The notes beneath the pieces were generated by a model. The model was given only the letters and a program-made list of their open reading frames with translations, ran no database searches and had not been told where the DNA came from. Below, in pieces: positions 42,700 to 53,985 of a stretch of DNA of 64,000 bases (position 1 is the stretch's first letter; each line of letters begins with the position of its first letter). Source of the stretch: Symbiodinium natans (Eukaryota > Sar > Dinophyceae > Suessiales > Symbiodiniaceae); contig CAJNDS010000091.1 in assembly GCA_905221605.1 (NCBI GenBank), positions 913,238 to 977,237 of the forward strand, read 5' to 3'. The position numbers and the translations under genes were made by a program.

Positions 42700-43640
42700 A
42701 GTGCTGAACCCGAATCCCTAAACCCTAAACCCCAAAGGGACAGACGCGGTCAACGACTCTAGGGCAGCCACTTAAGGTTAGGATTTCGGGTTGCCCCCAA
42801 GCCCTGTAGCCCTAAACCCTAAACCCTAAAGCCTAGCCCTAAACCCTAGCTCTAAACCCTAGCCCTAAACCCAAAACCCTAAACCATGGACCAACCGAAA
42901 CAGCCAACCATGCAAGGACCCTCCATTGCAGGCAAGGATGCCCAGAAGCAATCCCCAGAAGGATGGATGCACCCAACTCCCCGAGAACCTCGGCAGCATG
43001 GCGAGACTTGTTAGGGTTGAGGGTTTAGGGTTTAGAGGGTAGAGGGTAGAGGGTTTAGGGTTTAGGGTTTAAGGTATATGGTTTAGGGTTTAGGGTTGAG
43101 GGTTTAGGGTTCCGGGTTTAGGGCTTAGGGTGTACGATTTAGGGTTTGCTGATTGCTGCTCCAAGCTTTCGTTTTTGTTTTGTGCCGTCCAGGCTTGGGC
43201 TTTCTCAGGGCTGAGCTTTGTGAGAGTCCCGGACTCCCGAAACTGCTTGAACCCTTCTGAGCCAACGTGAGTTGAAAAAGCCACAAGTCTAGGGTTTCGG
43301 GTTAAGGGTTTAGGATTTAGGGTTTTGGGTTTGGGGTTTGCGGTTTGGGCTTTAACAGAGAGTCAGAGCCACCGCCCTGCAACCAACCCTAAACCCTGAA
43401 ACCTAGACCCTAAACCCTAAACCCTGAACCTAAGACCAAACTCAATCTGCTCCATTGGCGGCCCGGAAACTCCCAGGAGGACAAAGGGCCCCAACGAGTC
43501 CCCTGCCGATGCCGCGCGCACAAGCCTCGATGGCTGCACGCTGAGTTTTGGGGGTCTAGGGTTTGGGGGGTTTAGGGTAACCCTAAACCCTAAACCCTCA
43601 ACCCTCAACCCTAAACCCTAAACCCTGGGGATGTGGGTCT
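42700..43640. other. Arrays and islands, no gene recognised
   Basis: CCCTAGCTCTAAA variants 42810-42885; TTTAGGG 43013-43150; CCCTAAA 43385-43430; 43580-43628. Confidence 0.45.
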
Positions 43641-43779
43641 TTTTGGGGGGGGTTGTTGGGTACGTAGGGTTCAGTGGTGTAGGGTTTTAGGGGTCTTTAG
43701 GGCTGAGAGGGGTTGGGGGGGGGGAGGGGCGGTTGGCTTCAAGGGTTCGGGGATGAGAATGAGCTGTTAAGACCTGGTT

Positions 43780-43868
43780 TATATCCTAAACCCTAAACCC
43801 TAAACCCTAAACCCTAAACCCTAAACCCTAATTAAACCCTAAACCCTAAACCCTAAACCCTAAACCCC
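43780..43868 (-). repeat. CCCTAAA array, about 12 units
   Basis: Head to head with the next array across a 115-bp island. Confidence 0.95.
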
Positions 43869-43981
43869 TTTTGAGGCGACGGTATATCGGGGCTAATCCA
43901 TCCGCCGTCTTGTGCGAGGTCAGGACTTAAGGCATTTGGGCTGAGGGTGCTGCTTAGACGGCTTAGGGTTTGGAGTGGTAA

Positions 43982-44072
43982 GGGTTTAGGGTTTAGGGTT
44001 TAGGGTTTAGGGTTTAGGGTTTAGGGTTTAGGGTTTAGGGTTTAGGGTTTAGGGTTTAGGGTTTAGGGTAAG
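43982..44072 (+). repeat. TTTAGGG array, about 13 units
   Basis: Perfect heptamers. Confidence 0.95.
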
Positions 44073-44237
44073 GGTTTCATTGCTTTATAAGCCCTAAAAC
44101 CTACACCCCTTTAGGGAGGGTAGAAATGCTGTCGATGCAGGCTACCAGAACACCGAAGAAACCAATTCTGAACAGGTAGGCTCCTCCCGGCACCCCGCGC
44201 CCGAAACTCCAATAACCCTAATGGACGCCTTCAACCC

Positions 44238-44334
44238 GTAGGGTTTAGGGTTTAGGGTTTAGGTTTAGGGTTTAGGGTTTAGGGTTTAGGGTTTAGGGTT
44301 TAGGGTTTAGGGTTTAGGGTTTAGGGTTTAGGGT
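44238..44334 (+). repeat. TTTAGGG array, about 14 units
   Basis: Near-perfect. Confidence 0.95.
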
Positions 44335-44421
44335 TGGGGGTTCTGGGGTCTGACACCCTAATACCTTCAACCCCAAACCTGCAGCCAAAACCCTCAATCC
44401 CCTCAAGCGGCACATCCCCTG

Positions 44422-44558
44422 CTTGGAGCTTCATGGGTACTGTCTTTTAGATAGGGTCAGAAGTACATATAAGTATGGCTATTTTTAGGGTACTTATAAA
44501 CCTTATCCCTAAACCCTGAAACCCCAAACCTAGCAGGTTGGGTACATGAACCTCCAAG
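44422..44558. mobile_element. Family-3 element with CCCTAAACC units inside
   Basis: CTTGGAGCTTCATGGGTAC and GGTACATGAACCTCCAAG are inverted. A short CCCTAAACC stretch (44506-44530) interrupts the right half. Confidence 0.75.
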
Positions 44559-44872
44559 TAGTGACCCCTCTCAGCGGTTTAGGATTTAGGGCTTGGGGTT
44601 TAGGGCTTAGGGAGGTGCCTGAGCAGCACGGCAGCCTAGAAGCAGAGTGTCGGGTTCATGAGTTTCGGGTGGTCAAAAAAATTCTGATGAGGGTGTAGTT
44701 TCTGGATATCTAGGGCTTATACAGGATTAGTTTCGGATGTCCCTTATGGCCGAAAACGCGCCACCCCGAAACCCTAAACCCGAAACCCTGAATCCCGAAA
44801 CTTTTGCAGCCGTGCCACTGCGAGCAGAGAGCGAAAAGGATTAGCACCGCAATATCACCTCGGCTTAGGGTT

Positions 44873-45008
44873 GGTTTAGGGTTTAGGGTTTAGGGTTTGG
44901 GGTCCAGGGTCCAGGGTCTAGGGTCTAGGGTCTAGGGTCTAGGGTCTAGGGTTTAGGGTTTAGGGTTTAGGGTTTAGGGTTTAGGGTGTAGGGTTTAGGG
45001 TTTAGGGA
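44873..45008 (+). repeat. TTTAGGG array with GGGTCTA block
   Basis: Two GGGTCCA and five GGGTCTA units sit between TTTAGGG units. Confidence 0.95.
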
Positions 45009-45126
45009 ACTCAGTCCCAGACATGCTGGGTCCCGGAGCACCCTAGGAACAGAACCGGGCTCAGGGCTTGTAGGGTCTGCTGAAAGCTGTCAACAAGGAA
45101 ACCCGAAGGCCCTAAAAACCCTCAAC

Positions 45127-45325
45127 CCTATAAACCCTAAAAACCCCTAAACAAGGGAATAAGGCTCTATAAACCCTAAACACCCCCAAGCAAGGGATAA
45201 GGCTCTATAAGCCCTCAAACCCCCCAAACAAGGGAATAAGGCTCTATAAACCCTAAACACCCCCAAACAAGGGAATAAGGCTGTATAAACCCTAAACACC
45301 CCCAAACAAGGGAATAAGGCTCTGG
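45127..45325 (-). repeat. 39-bp minisatellite, about 4.5 copies
   Basis: Unit contains CAAGGGAATAAGGCTCTATAA; steps of 38-39 bp. Because 39 is divisible by three a repetitive frame stays open, which is not evidence of a gene. Confidence 0.9.
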
Positions 45326-45384
45326 ATCCTTGTACGAACCAGGACTCCCAACAGTGGTCTTCTAGGGTTCTTCTAACGTAAATA

Positions 45385-45740
45385 ACCATTTAGTTTAGGG
45401 TTTAGGGTTTATAGGGTTTAGGGTTTAGGGTTTAGGGCTTTAGGGTTTAGGGTTTAGGGCTTTTGAACGTCAAAAAACCCATTTAGGGTTTAGGGCTTTT
45501 TTTAACGTTTAACAAAACCCTAAACGAAGCATGACTCCCAAAAATGGTCTTCTAGGAGGGGAACCTTGGCATTCAACTGCCTCACACAGATACCAGAAAA
45601 TCACCGGCCTCAGATTAGGTAGACTAGATCTAAACCCTAAACCCTAAACCCTAGACCCGAAACCCTAGACCCGAAACCCTAAACCCTAGCCCTAAACCCT
45701 AAACCCTAAACCCTAAACTCGAAATACCAGACCCAGGAGC
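45385..45740. repeat. Mixed TTTAGGG and CCCTAAA/CCCGAAA units
   Basis: TTTAGGG 45393-45500; CCCTAAA with CCCTAGA and CCCGAAA variants 45630-45720. Confidence 0.85.
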
Positions 45741-45807
45741 TCAGAACCGTAATGCCGATGGCCATGTTCCCGGCCTCGACAAGGTTGAGGGCTAAGGGTT
45801 TATCTTC

Positions 45808-45925
45808 GGGTAGTTACTTAGGGTTTAGGGTTTAGGGTTTAGGGTTACATGGTCCCTTTCTATGGGCCATTAAAAGGGGACCCCTTATAGACCCCTTATA
45901 TACCCTATATGCACGCTCAAGCCCC
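45808..45925 (+). mobile_element. Family-17 element with a 31-bp TTTAGGG insert
   Basis: GGGTAGTTAC is followed by TTAGGG plus three more units and then GTTACATGGTCCC. The related copy at 55127 reads GGGTAGTTACATGCC with no array. GTTAC is duplicated at 45813-45817 and 45844-45848. Confidence 0.65.
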
Positions 45926-46004
45926 CGTGCCCACGATTTCGTGTTTAAGGTTTTAGCTTCGTGCGCTTCTGTCGCTGGACTAGCACGTACGACGGTCGCC
46001 AGTA

Positions 46005-46100
46005 CCTGGAACTCTCTTTACCTACAGTTTTCTGGGCCCTACCTACTAATTAAGGGTAGTTACTACTAAACTTTAGGTCTCTAGGTAAAAGAGTCCCAGG
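46005..46100 (+). mobile_element. Family-8 element, intact 96 bp, TA on both sides
   Basis: CCTGGAACTCTCTTTACCTA and TAGGTAAAAGAGTCCCAGG are inverted ends, with TA flanks. The centre reads CTAATTAAGGGTAG, the place where the other copy holds an array. Confidence 0.85.
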
Positions 46101-47160
46101 TATAGATGTTATCTTACTTAGCAGCACGCCACTCTGCAGTTCTGGACCATGCTTTGTGAACTTACTTGCTCTTGGTGGAGAATCTAACAATCGCAATTCC
46201 GGACGAAGCACCCAACCTCAATATCCCAAACCCCGAAACCCATAAACCCTGAACCCGAAACTCCAAATCCAGAAACTATGTTGCAAACCTCTCACGCATA
46301 TACCGCAACCACGAAGGCCGCAGCTTTACAATTCTAACCCCACCACAAAGCCCTAAGCCCTCAGCCCTTAACCCCAAACCCCAAGCCCCAAGCCCTATAC
46401 CCCAACCCCAAGACTGCCAAACTCCAACACCCCAAGCCCTAATCCTATTGATCCCAAGCCCTAAACCCTAAAAGCTAACCCTCCCAAACTTCAAAAGCCC
46501 AAGCCCTAAACCCTAAACCCTAAACCCTAAGCCCTAAGCCCTAAGCCCTTAACCCTATAAACCCTAAACCCTCCCAAACTCCCAAGCTCCAACATCCCAA
46601 GCCTTCGTGTCACCGCATTTCAGCTCCGAGATGATTGCGATGGCGCTGGCCGGACTTCGCGCCGTCATCAGGGCCTTTGTAGGCATCATTGTTTAATGGG
46701 TTTAGGGTCTAGGGTTTAGGGTTGAGGGTATAGGGTCTAGAGATTAAGGCTCCAAGTGAGAACATGAGGGACCGAAGGGGCTTAGTAGTTCGGGGGGTTA
46801 ACTAGGGGCTGAGGGTTAAGAGGCTTTTTGTTAAAGCACCCTAAACCCTAAACCCTAGATCGGTGGGCGCCTGGACTATGCTCACGGCCTTGGGGGGGAG
46901 TAGACTCACACGTCCCTACGCACTCTAAACCCCAAACCCCAAAACCGAAATCCTAAAAACCCTAGATGCCCTAAACCCGAAACCCCATGAACCCTCACAT
47001 AAAACCCTAACCCCTTGGAACAACTGCATCGCAGCGCAGCACGCAGCCGTATGCTGCAGATCCGCAGCAGACCCAGCGCTCGGGAGGATCCATTGCTCCC
47101 TCGGCATGGACCACCACGTCGATCCATCGAGCGTGCGAAGTGCACCACGCAATGGTACTC
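46101..47160. other. Islands with short arrays, no gene recognised
   Basis: CCCTAAA-like units 46210-46600. The open minus-strand island 46995-47150 (GSSRALGLLRICSIRLRAAL) could be an exon. Confidence 0.35.
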
Positions 47161-47167
47161 TGGTGAG

Positions 47168-47250
47168 GGGGTTTAGGGTTTAGGGTTTAGGATTTAGGGT
47201 TTAGGGTTTAGGATTTAAGGTTTAGGGTTTAGGGTTTAGGGTTTAGGGGG
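47168..47250 (+). repeat. TTTAGGG array
   Basis: About 11 units with TTTAGGA variants. Confidence 0.95.
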
Positions 47251-47724
47251 CCTTGAAGTTGGCAGCACTCTGGCCGACAACATCCCTAGACCTCGCATGT
47301 GTCATCGGTAGGTTTCCCTCTCTGTTCCAGGTCGGGTTATTAGGGGGTTTCTTAAGGAAGGGGGGTTCAAGGGGTATATGTAATCCAAGCTTCCCTAATT
47401 CTCCCCACTAGTGCCTAAGGCCCCCTAAGCTTCTCTAAGGTCTTCTAGGTACCTACCCCCTAAACCCTAAACCCATACCCTCCCTTAAGAACCCTATAAG
47501 TTATAAGCCTAAACCTTAAATCCTAAACCCTAACCCCTACACCCTAAACCCTAAACCTCAAATCCTAAACCCTAAACTGTTGGAGGAGTTGAACAGGAGG
47601 AATAGGGGAAACCCTGAAAACCTTGAGGTCTCGGTTTGGCTTAGGACATCGAGGACTTGTAGGGGCTTCTTAAGGCTAAGAGTTTTCGCGTTTAGGCGTC
47701 TAGGGTTCCGGGGTTTAGCAGCTA

Positions 47725-47825
47725 CTTGGAGGTTCATGGGTACTTGTAAGCGGGTACTTCTAACCCTACTTGAAAATGGAAAAATATTTAAAAAAAAAAC
47801 AAAAAAACAAACATGCACCTCCAAG
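47725..47825. mobile_element. Family-3 element with A-rich loop
   Basis: TA then CTTGGAGGTTCATGGGTAC and CACCTCCAAG then TA. The loop is an A-rich run. Confidence 0.75.
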
Positions 47826-47844
47826 TAGGGGTTCCTTTCGGGGC

Positions 47845-48172
47845 AACCCTAAACCCTAAACCCTGAAATCTAAACCCTAAACCCTAAACCCTAAACCCTA
47901 AACCCTGAACCCTAAACCCTAAACCTTGAACCCTAAACCCTTGCCGACCCGGCTGCTGCCATGAGGAGGCAAAGGCTTCCTCGCGCAGCCAGGGACGACT
48001 GCATGTTGAGCGCGGTGATGGCGACCCTGGGTCAAGGAGCCCTAGAGGGTTTAGGGTTTAGGGTTTAGGGTTTAGGGTTTAGGGTTTAGGGTTTAGGGTT
48101 TAGGGTTTAGGGTTTAGGGTTCAGGGTTTTATGGTTTAGGGTTTAGGGTTTCGGGTTTCGGGTTTCGGGTTT
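47845..48172. repeat. CCCTAAA and TTTAGGG arrays head to head
   Basis: CCCTAAA 47845-47942; island 47943-48045, open on the minus strand (VAITALNMQSSLAARGS); TTTAGGG 48046-48172 ending in TTTCGGG. Confidence 0.9.
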
Positions 48173-48284
48173 AAGTGTAGCTATAAGCCACTTATAAGCC
48201 CCTTGAGTACCCTATTAGGGTTATATTTGGGTTATAAGTACACTTATAATTTAATTGGGTTACTAAGTACTGCGAACCTCCAAG
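48173..48284. mobile_element. Family-3 element, left TIR replaced by a TTTCGGG array
   Basis: AGTGTAGCTATAAGCCAC to GCGAACCTCCAAG then TA. The left TIR is missing and a TTTCGGG array (48148-48172) joins directly. Confidence 0.65.
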
Positions 48285-48780
48285 TAAAGACCCTATGAAC
48301 CCAAAAAGCAACCAAAAGCTTTGTAAACCCTATATAAACCCTATAAACGCTATAGACCCTAAAAACCCCTAAAACCAAAGACCCCATAAACCTTCCAAAC
48401 CCTACAAACCCTATTGAACCCTAAATAGCAAAAAGAGCCGCGGAAACCCAAACCCTAAACCGGGCGCCCTCGTATCATGGGGTTGATCAAAACTGTGACC
48501 CCTTTCGAACTGGTTTCGGGTTTAGGGTTGATTAGGGTTAATGAGGGTTAGGGTTTAGGGTTTAGGGCTCAGGGTTAAAGGTTGAACCCCAAACCCTAAA
48601 CCCCAAACTGTGGTACGCTGACCTCTGCAAGAGGCTCAAGATTTCAACCAGCACCAAGTGGATTCCAAAATAGGGGTACCCCGTGTATACCCCAAAACAG
48701 CATACTCAGTATTCTCGCAACCGAAACCCTAAACCCCACACCCTAAAACCCATTTTGGGAAACCTTGAGATGGTACTCCT
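48285..48780. other. Islands and short units, no gene recognised
   Basis: CCCTATAAA-like units 48325-48425; TTTAGGG-like 48515-48570. Confidence 0.4.
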
Positions 48781-48862
48781 AAACCCTAAACCCTAAACCC
48801 TAAACCCTAAACCCTAAACCCTAAACCCTAAACCCTAAACCCTAAACCCTAAACCCTAAACA
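48778..48862 (-). repeat. CCCTAAA array, 12 units
   Basis: Perfect heptamers. Confidence 0.97.
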
Positions 48863-48964
48863 CTATCAGCCTTCTTTCGGGAACCCTGGCTTCGGGACTA
48901 CCAATAAACTTCACAAACTTGGCCACGCCCAAGTTGGCCCGAAGAGTTTTAGGGATTCAGCTTT

Positions 48965-49095
48965 TTTAGGGTGTAGGGTTCAGGGTTTTAGGGTTTTAGG
49001 GTTTTAGGGTTTAGGGTTTAGGGTTTAGGGTTTTAGGGTTTTAGGGTTTAGGGTTTAGGGTTTTAGGGTTTAGAGTCAAGAGCTTAGGGTTTAGG
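48965..49095 (+). repeat. GGGTTTTA and TTTAGGG units mixed
   Basis: Octamer and heptamer blocks alternate. Confidence 0.9.
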
Positions 49096-49705
49096 ACCTT
49101 CCAGCCGAGCATTCACTAGTTTAGGCGCTTTCCCTTGAGAGTACCATAGGAGGCGCCTGCACTGTCGACCAATGCTCAGTTCCATCTACCCTCAACTGGT
49201 CCCACGTCACGTCAACCCTAAACCCCAAACCCTGAACCCTGCACCCTAAACCCTAAACCCTGCTTAGGAGCCCCTGTCAGATAGGCGAAGGTAGTGCCAG
49301 GGAGCAGTCCACTAGACTCCAGGAAGAAGATGCCGGCGGCGCAAAAGACAACCTTGGCATATAAGGGAGTTGAAAATTGGGTTTAGGGTTTAGGGTTTAA
49401 AGGTTTAGGGTTTAGGGTTTAAAGGTTTAGGGTTTAGGGTTCAGGGTTTAGGGTTTAGGGCTTCTGGTTGAGGGTCTAGGGTTTAGGGTTCAGGCTTTAA
49501 AGTTTAGGGTTTAGAGTTCAGGGTTTTCGGGTGCGGGATCATGGTTGAGGGGTAGAAGCTTCAGCTCATGCAACTCATGAGGTACTTCAAACCCTAAAAC
49601 CCTAAACAATCCTAGACTGAAGATCCCTGACTGCCCCAGACGTTGGTAGGGTTTAGGGGTCTAGGGGGCTTTAGGGTAACTTGCGCTTGCAACTGCGCGT
49701 GTACC

Positions 49706-49803
49706 TTGAGATGTTCCCCTTGTATACTAACAGTCCTTAGTAGGGATGATGGTACCCCCCCCCCCCCCCCCCCCCCATTGTAATCCCTGGGGGAACATCC
49801 CAA
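49706..49803. mobile_element. Family-2 foldback element with a long C run in the loop
   Basis: Ends TTGAGATGTTCCCC and GGGGGAACATCCCAA. Flanks CGTGTACC and GGCGTACC match at 6 of 8. It sits inside an open minus-strand frame, so it may be an intron. Confidence 0.75.
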
Positions 49804-50107
49804 GGCGTACCCCAACAAAGCAAGAGATGCGATAGCCGAGGTGCTGTGCACACGCAGATTAGAAGCACCTGCGAACGGCTCAAACCCATGCCGCTGACGC
49901 TACTTCTCCGCTACGTATCTCTTGTGCCCTCAGCCTTTTCTCCAGAAGACAACTCGAAAAGGCTTTTGGTCCACAAAGCTCTGAAGCGTAAACCTAAACG
50001 CCCTAAACAACCCTAAAGAAGGACAGAGTACTCAGTCATGGCAACTCAGGGGGAGGGCTTCACTAAGCCCTCACCCTAAACCCTCAACCCTCAACCCCTA
50101 AACCCGA

Positions 50108-50315
50108 AATCCTAAACCCTAAACCCTAAACCCTAAACCCTAAACCCTAAACCCTAAACCCTAATCCCAAACCCTTACCATAACACCCTGAACCCTGGGA
50201 GCGGTGACCTGTCACAGCTGACAAAACCAAGGGAATTTGGTCTAGGGGGTTTGGGTTTAGGGTTTAGGGTTTAGGGTTTAGGGTTTAGGATTTAGGGTTT
50301 AGGGTTTAGGCTTTT
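50108..50315. repeat. CCCTAAA then TTTAGGG arrays
   Basis: CCCTAAA 50108-50165 and TTTAGGG 50255-50312 around a 90-bp island. Confidence 0.92.
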
Positions 50316-50519
50316 TGGTGGCTTAGGGTAGCTTCGGGTAGATTGGAGTAGCTGAGGGTAGCTTACGAGCGTTGGAGTCGAGTCTACCCAAGTAGACGCC
50401 AGCAACACCCCAAAACCCTAACTAAAACCTAAACCCCCTGCCCGGCAACAAGAAAAAGCCGTGAACGTTGAACTTCTCATTGACATCCATTGAGCCCTCG
50501 AACCTAAGAAGGTTTAGTG

Positions 50520-50623
50520 TTGGGATATTCCCCTTCTTCTACTAACAGTCCTTAATAGGGATGATAGTACCCCCTGCCAGAATCCCTATTAAGGAGCTGT
50601 TAGTACAAGGGGGAACATCCCAA
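50520..50623. mobile_element. Family-2 foldback element
   Basis: Ends TTGGGATATTCCCC and GGGGGAACATCCCAA; stem ACTAACAGTCCTTAATAGGG. Flanks GTTTAGTG and GGTGAGTG match at 6 of 8. Confidence 0.75.
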
Positions 50624-50799
50624 GGTGAGTGTTTCCAGATGGTGGTCTAGGTTTCAGCTCAGACCTCCAGGATTTGCAAAAAGGCCCACAAAACGAAGAC
50701 CAAGGGCTCAGAACCCCAGAGTGCCTCTGCACCCAAAACCCAAAACCCTAAAGCCAAAACCCAAGACCCCAAAACCCCAAAACCCTACACCCTCCAACC

Positions 50800-50811
50800 C
50801 CCCCCCCGGGC

Positions 50812-50837
<26 letters not shown>
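50800..50837 (-). repeat. C-rich run
   Basis: C run interrupted once by GGG. Confidence 0.9.
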
Positions 50838-50842
<5 letters not shown>

Positions 50843-50935
50843 GAAACGGTTGCAGAGGCCATTGGTGTGATGGGGGGGCGGGGGGAAACAGATGAACCCT
50901 AAACCCTAAACGCTAACCCTAAGCCCGTGCCCTAA

Positions 50936-51022
50936 ACCCTAAACCCTAAACCCTAAACCCTAAACCCTAAACCCTAAACCCTAAACCCTAAACCCTAAAC
51001 CCTAAACCCTAAACCCTAAACC
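50936..51022 (-). repeat. CCCTAAA array, 12 units
   Basis: Perfect heptamers. Confidence 0.97.
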
Positions 51023-51025
51023 GCC

Positions 51026-51100
51026 TGGAGCGCCATGGGCTTCAAAAGGCCCTGCAGCTCCGGCAGAAAGATCTCGGCGCCGGCGGCGCCTGAATGCAAG
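51026..51100 (-). other. Exon-like island between two arrays and an element
   Basis: The minus strand reads GAAGAEIFLPELQGLLKPM, an ordinary-looking helix-forming peptide, between a CCCTAAA array (50938-51022) and a family-13 element (51101-51258). Family 13 is an intron in the PPR gene, so this could be an exon next to a family-13 intron. Confidence 0.25.
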
Positions 51101-51258
51101 CTTTTCCTTGTTTAGTAGGGAATACTTTTGGGGTTTAGGGTTTAGGGTTTAGGGTTTAGGGTTTAGGGTTTAGGGTTTAGGGTTTAGGGATATGATCCCT
51201 TAAAGGGCATATAAAGGGGGATGTAGGGAACCTCATTCCCCTATTAACCAACAGTAAG
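51101..51258 (+). mobile_element. Family-13 element with a TTTAGGG array inside
   Basis: Same ends as PPR intron 2 (CCTTGTTTAGTAGGGAAT and ATTAACCAACAGTAAG) and shared CCTTAAAGGGCATATAAAG body. About eight TTTAGGG units (51132-51188) sit after the left arm and are absent from the PPR copy. Confidence 0.75.
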
Positions 51259-53280
51259 TCTTTCGAGCTGAGGCTGTTTTCTGGCTTCTAGGGCCTCTGG
51301 GTTTTGACCCCTACCCGGATTTGTAGACACCCCAAACCCTAAACCCCCAAAAGCTTCAGAATCATAAGTAGGATACTCACTTAAACTCAGAGTCATAAGT
51401 AGGACACTCACTTAAGCTGAGGCCCAATGACTGGTCAGAGCCTCATGTCTGTAAGACGGACAGGCTTTCGGAGGAGGGCGTGCGCGTGCGTGGCTGGGAG
51501 GATCCTACAAGACCCAGCGGCTCAGGCCGGGGGGGTTGACGGGCGAAGGGATGGGGGTTTTAGGGTTTAGGGATTTAGGGTTTAGGGCTTAGGGTTTTAG
51601 GGTTTAGGATTTTAGGGTTTAGGGTTTAGGGGTTTGGTTTTGGGTTTTAGGGTCTATGGTTAAGGGCGTAGGGTTTGGGATTTGGTGTTTCGGGTTATCC
51701 TGTGTAACCCACGTCCTAGACCTCCAATTGGAATTCCTGTTTTCGGGGTAGCTAGATGAAAACTGAGTACCAACAAAAGAGGAAATACAAGCAGACATCC
51801 CGGCACATATCCGAATTTGAGTCCACCAGGTTTGGGGTTTCGGCATTTTGTCGAGGGTTCAGGGTGCAACGGCTTGAGAGGTTACATAAACCCTCAACGC
51901 TAAACTCTAAACCCTAAACCTTAAACCCTAAACCCAAACGTTTTGGGGGTGGAGGGTGAGCTATTCCCAGAGGCCTGCGATGAAGGCCAGGGAGATCTGG
52001 TTGATCATTCCTTCATGACGGTAGGAATCTAGGGGTTGTGCCTTGGACCCTTCAGGTTGTACCCTTGGGTTTTGGGGGCCCTTTTTAAAGATCCTTAAGG
52101 TAGTAAAAATGGCCGTATTAGGAGTAGATGAAGGGGAACCTGTGTACGAGTCTTAGGGTCTTAGCTTCTGGATAAAACCACTGAACTTTTCAAATCACGC
52201 CTTTAAACTGCTGGACTCTCACTGCCTGACTCCCTAGTAAACCCTCCCCGTAAACCCGAACCCCTAAGCCCTAAGCCCAACAACCCTAATCCCTAAACCC
52301 TAACAAAAACAATCCTGAACCCTTAGCCGGAGCCGCAATCCTCATTCCTACGGCCTACAAGCCCAAAACCCTGTAAAGCTGCTCAGGCGAACAGGGCTGT
52401 TTAATAGGGACCATAAGGGAGTACCATTAGTAGCTCTTCCGACCCCACATTATTCCCTGAAGGCCCTGAAGTGGACCCGACACTATGAGTCCATAACCCA
52501 GGGTTTAGGGCGAAGGGTTCAGGGTTTACCAAAAGAAGGCCGAACCACCTGGTAACGCCCTACATATATAAAACGCAAACCCGCAACCCAACCCGAACAT
52601 ACGTATAACATAGGTTTAAGTTTTGGTGTGTGGGGTGTACAGGGTTTGCAGGGTATATTGAGTGCAGGGTTTAAGGGAGGTTAAGGCACCCCTGACGTGG
52701 TTCGACAATGCGTTTTGCAAGGGTGGGGAAGCAGATGAGCGGCACCATGTCCTCTTGCTCAACTAAACCCTAAACCCCAACCTAAGCCCTAAACCCTAAA
52801 CCCTAAAATGGGGCTTGTAGTGGTGCAGCCAAGGGGCCACCGATGATAGTGATGTGCATCTGCGATACCAGGTTGGCACAGTATGGGCCGACAAGAATAC
52901 CTCGGAATTTGCCAAACAAAGCGGGCAAAGGCCTACTTTGATGCTCGCCACTCTTCATTAAAACCCCTAAACCCCAAACCTAAACCCTAAACCCTTAGCA
53001 CTCAACCCTAGACCCCTGAACCCTAAACAAGTCTTTTGTCTTCACGTCGGGTCTTGCACTCTTGCGGGCATTTCCTGGGAAGGCTCTTCAAAGCCTCTGA
53101 AAAAATTCCGGGGTACAGGGTGTGGGGTTTTAGGGTTCAGTGTTTTATGGTTCGGATTCAGGGTTTAGGGCTTTCGGGCTAAAAATGTTCAGGTCAATAA
53201 GTCAGATCGTTCCACCCATCTTGTCGTTTTAGGGCGTTTGCAGCCAAACCCCTACAAATCCTAAACCATAAACCCCAACC
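51259..53280. other. Longest array-poor part of the right half, no gene recognised
   Basis: Short arrays only at 51555-51640, 51890-51940, 52765-52808 and 52965-53030. A direct repeat ATAAGTAGGA.ACTCACTTAA at 51365 and 51401. Open frames are repeat-driven. Confidence 0.4.
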
Positions 53281-53284
53281 CCTG

Positions 53285-53415
53285 CAAATCCTGAACCCTA
53301 AACCCTAAACCCTGCAAATCCTGAACCCTGAACCCTAAACCCTGAACCCTGAACCCTAAACCCTAAACCCTAAAGCCTAAACCCTAAAGCCTAAACCCTA
53401 AACCCTGAACCCTAA
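53285..53415 (-). repeat. CCCTAAA array with CCTGCAAATCC units
   Basis: An 18-base unit AAACCCCTGCAAATCCT-like is repeated before the array proper. Confidence 0.85.
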
Positions 53416-53919
53416 CCCTACCTAACCACAACCTGAAACCGCAGCACCTCGGACCCCCAAGTGCCAACCGGGGAACCGATGAAGAGGAAGCCGCTGATTT
53501 GAGGAAGGATCCCTGGCAAAAGGCGTTTAGGGTTTAGGGTTTAGGGTTCAGGGTTTAGGGTATAAGTTTAGGGCTCTGAAAGGTGGAGGGGCTTAAGGCT
53601 TAGGGTTTAGGGTGTAGAGTTGCCGATAAGGCACGACTAAACCCTAAACTCCAGATACCTCCAAAGCCCAGCAACACCTTGAACTCGATACCTGAAGGGA
53701 CCCTAAGCCCTAAACCCTAAACCCACAAATGCTCTGGCTGGTTCTCTCATGTAGGGTCCCTGCAAAGGGTCCGTTTCTTGGGTTCGTTTTCAACAGGGAG
53801 CCCTACATGCTCGTGGAGGGTACCGAAAAATGGGACCATGTTTGTTGGTGGGCTTGGAGGGTGTGAACAGCAAAGGCTAGACTCCGGAGGAATGAGACAG
53901 CAAAGCTGTCTCTGCTCTA

Positions 53920-53985
53920 GGCCCTAAACCCTAAACCCTAAACCCTAAACCCTAAACCCTAAACCCTAAACCCTAGGCTTCAGGG
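53920..53985 (-). repeat. CCCTAAA array, 8 units
   Basis: Perfect heptamers. Confidence 0.95.

Noticed and set aside
45147-45389. Repetitive frame with CLGVFRVYRALFP units
   Set aside because: It is the 39-bp minisatellite read in one frame.
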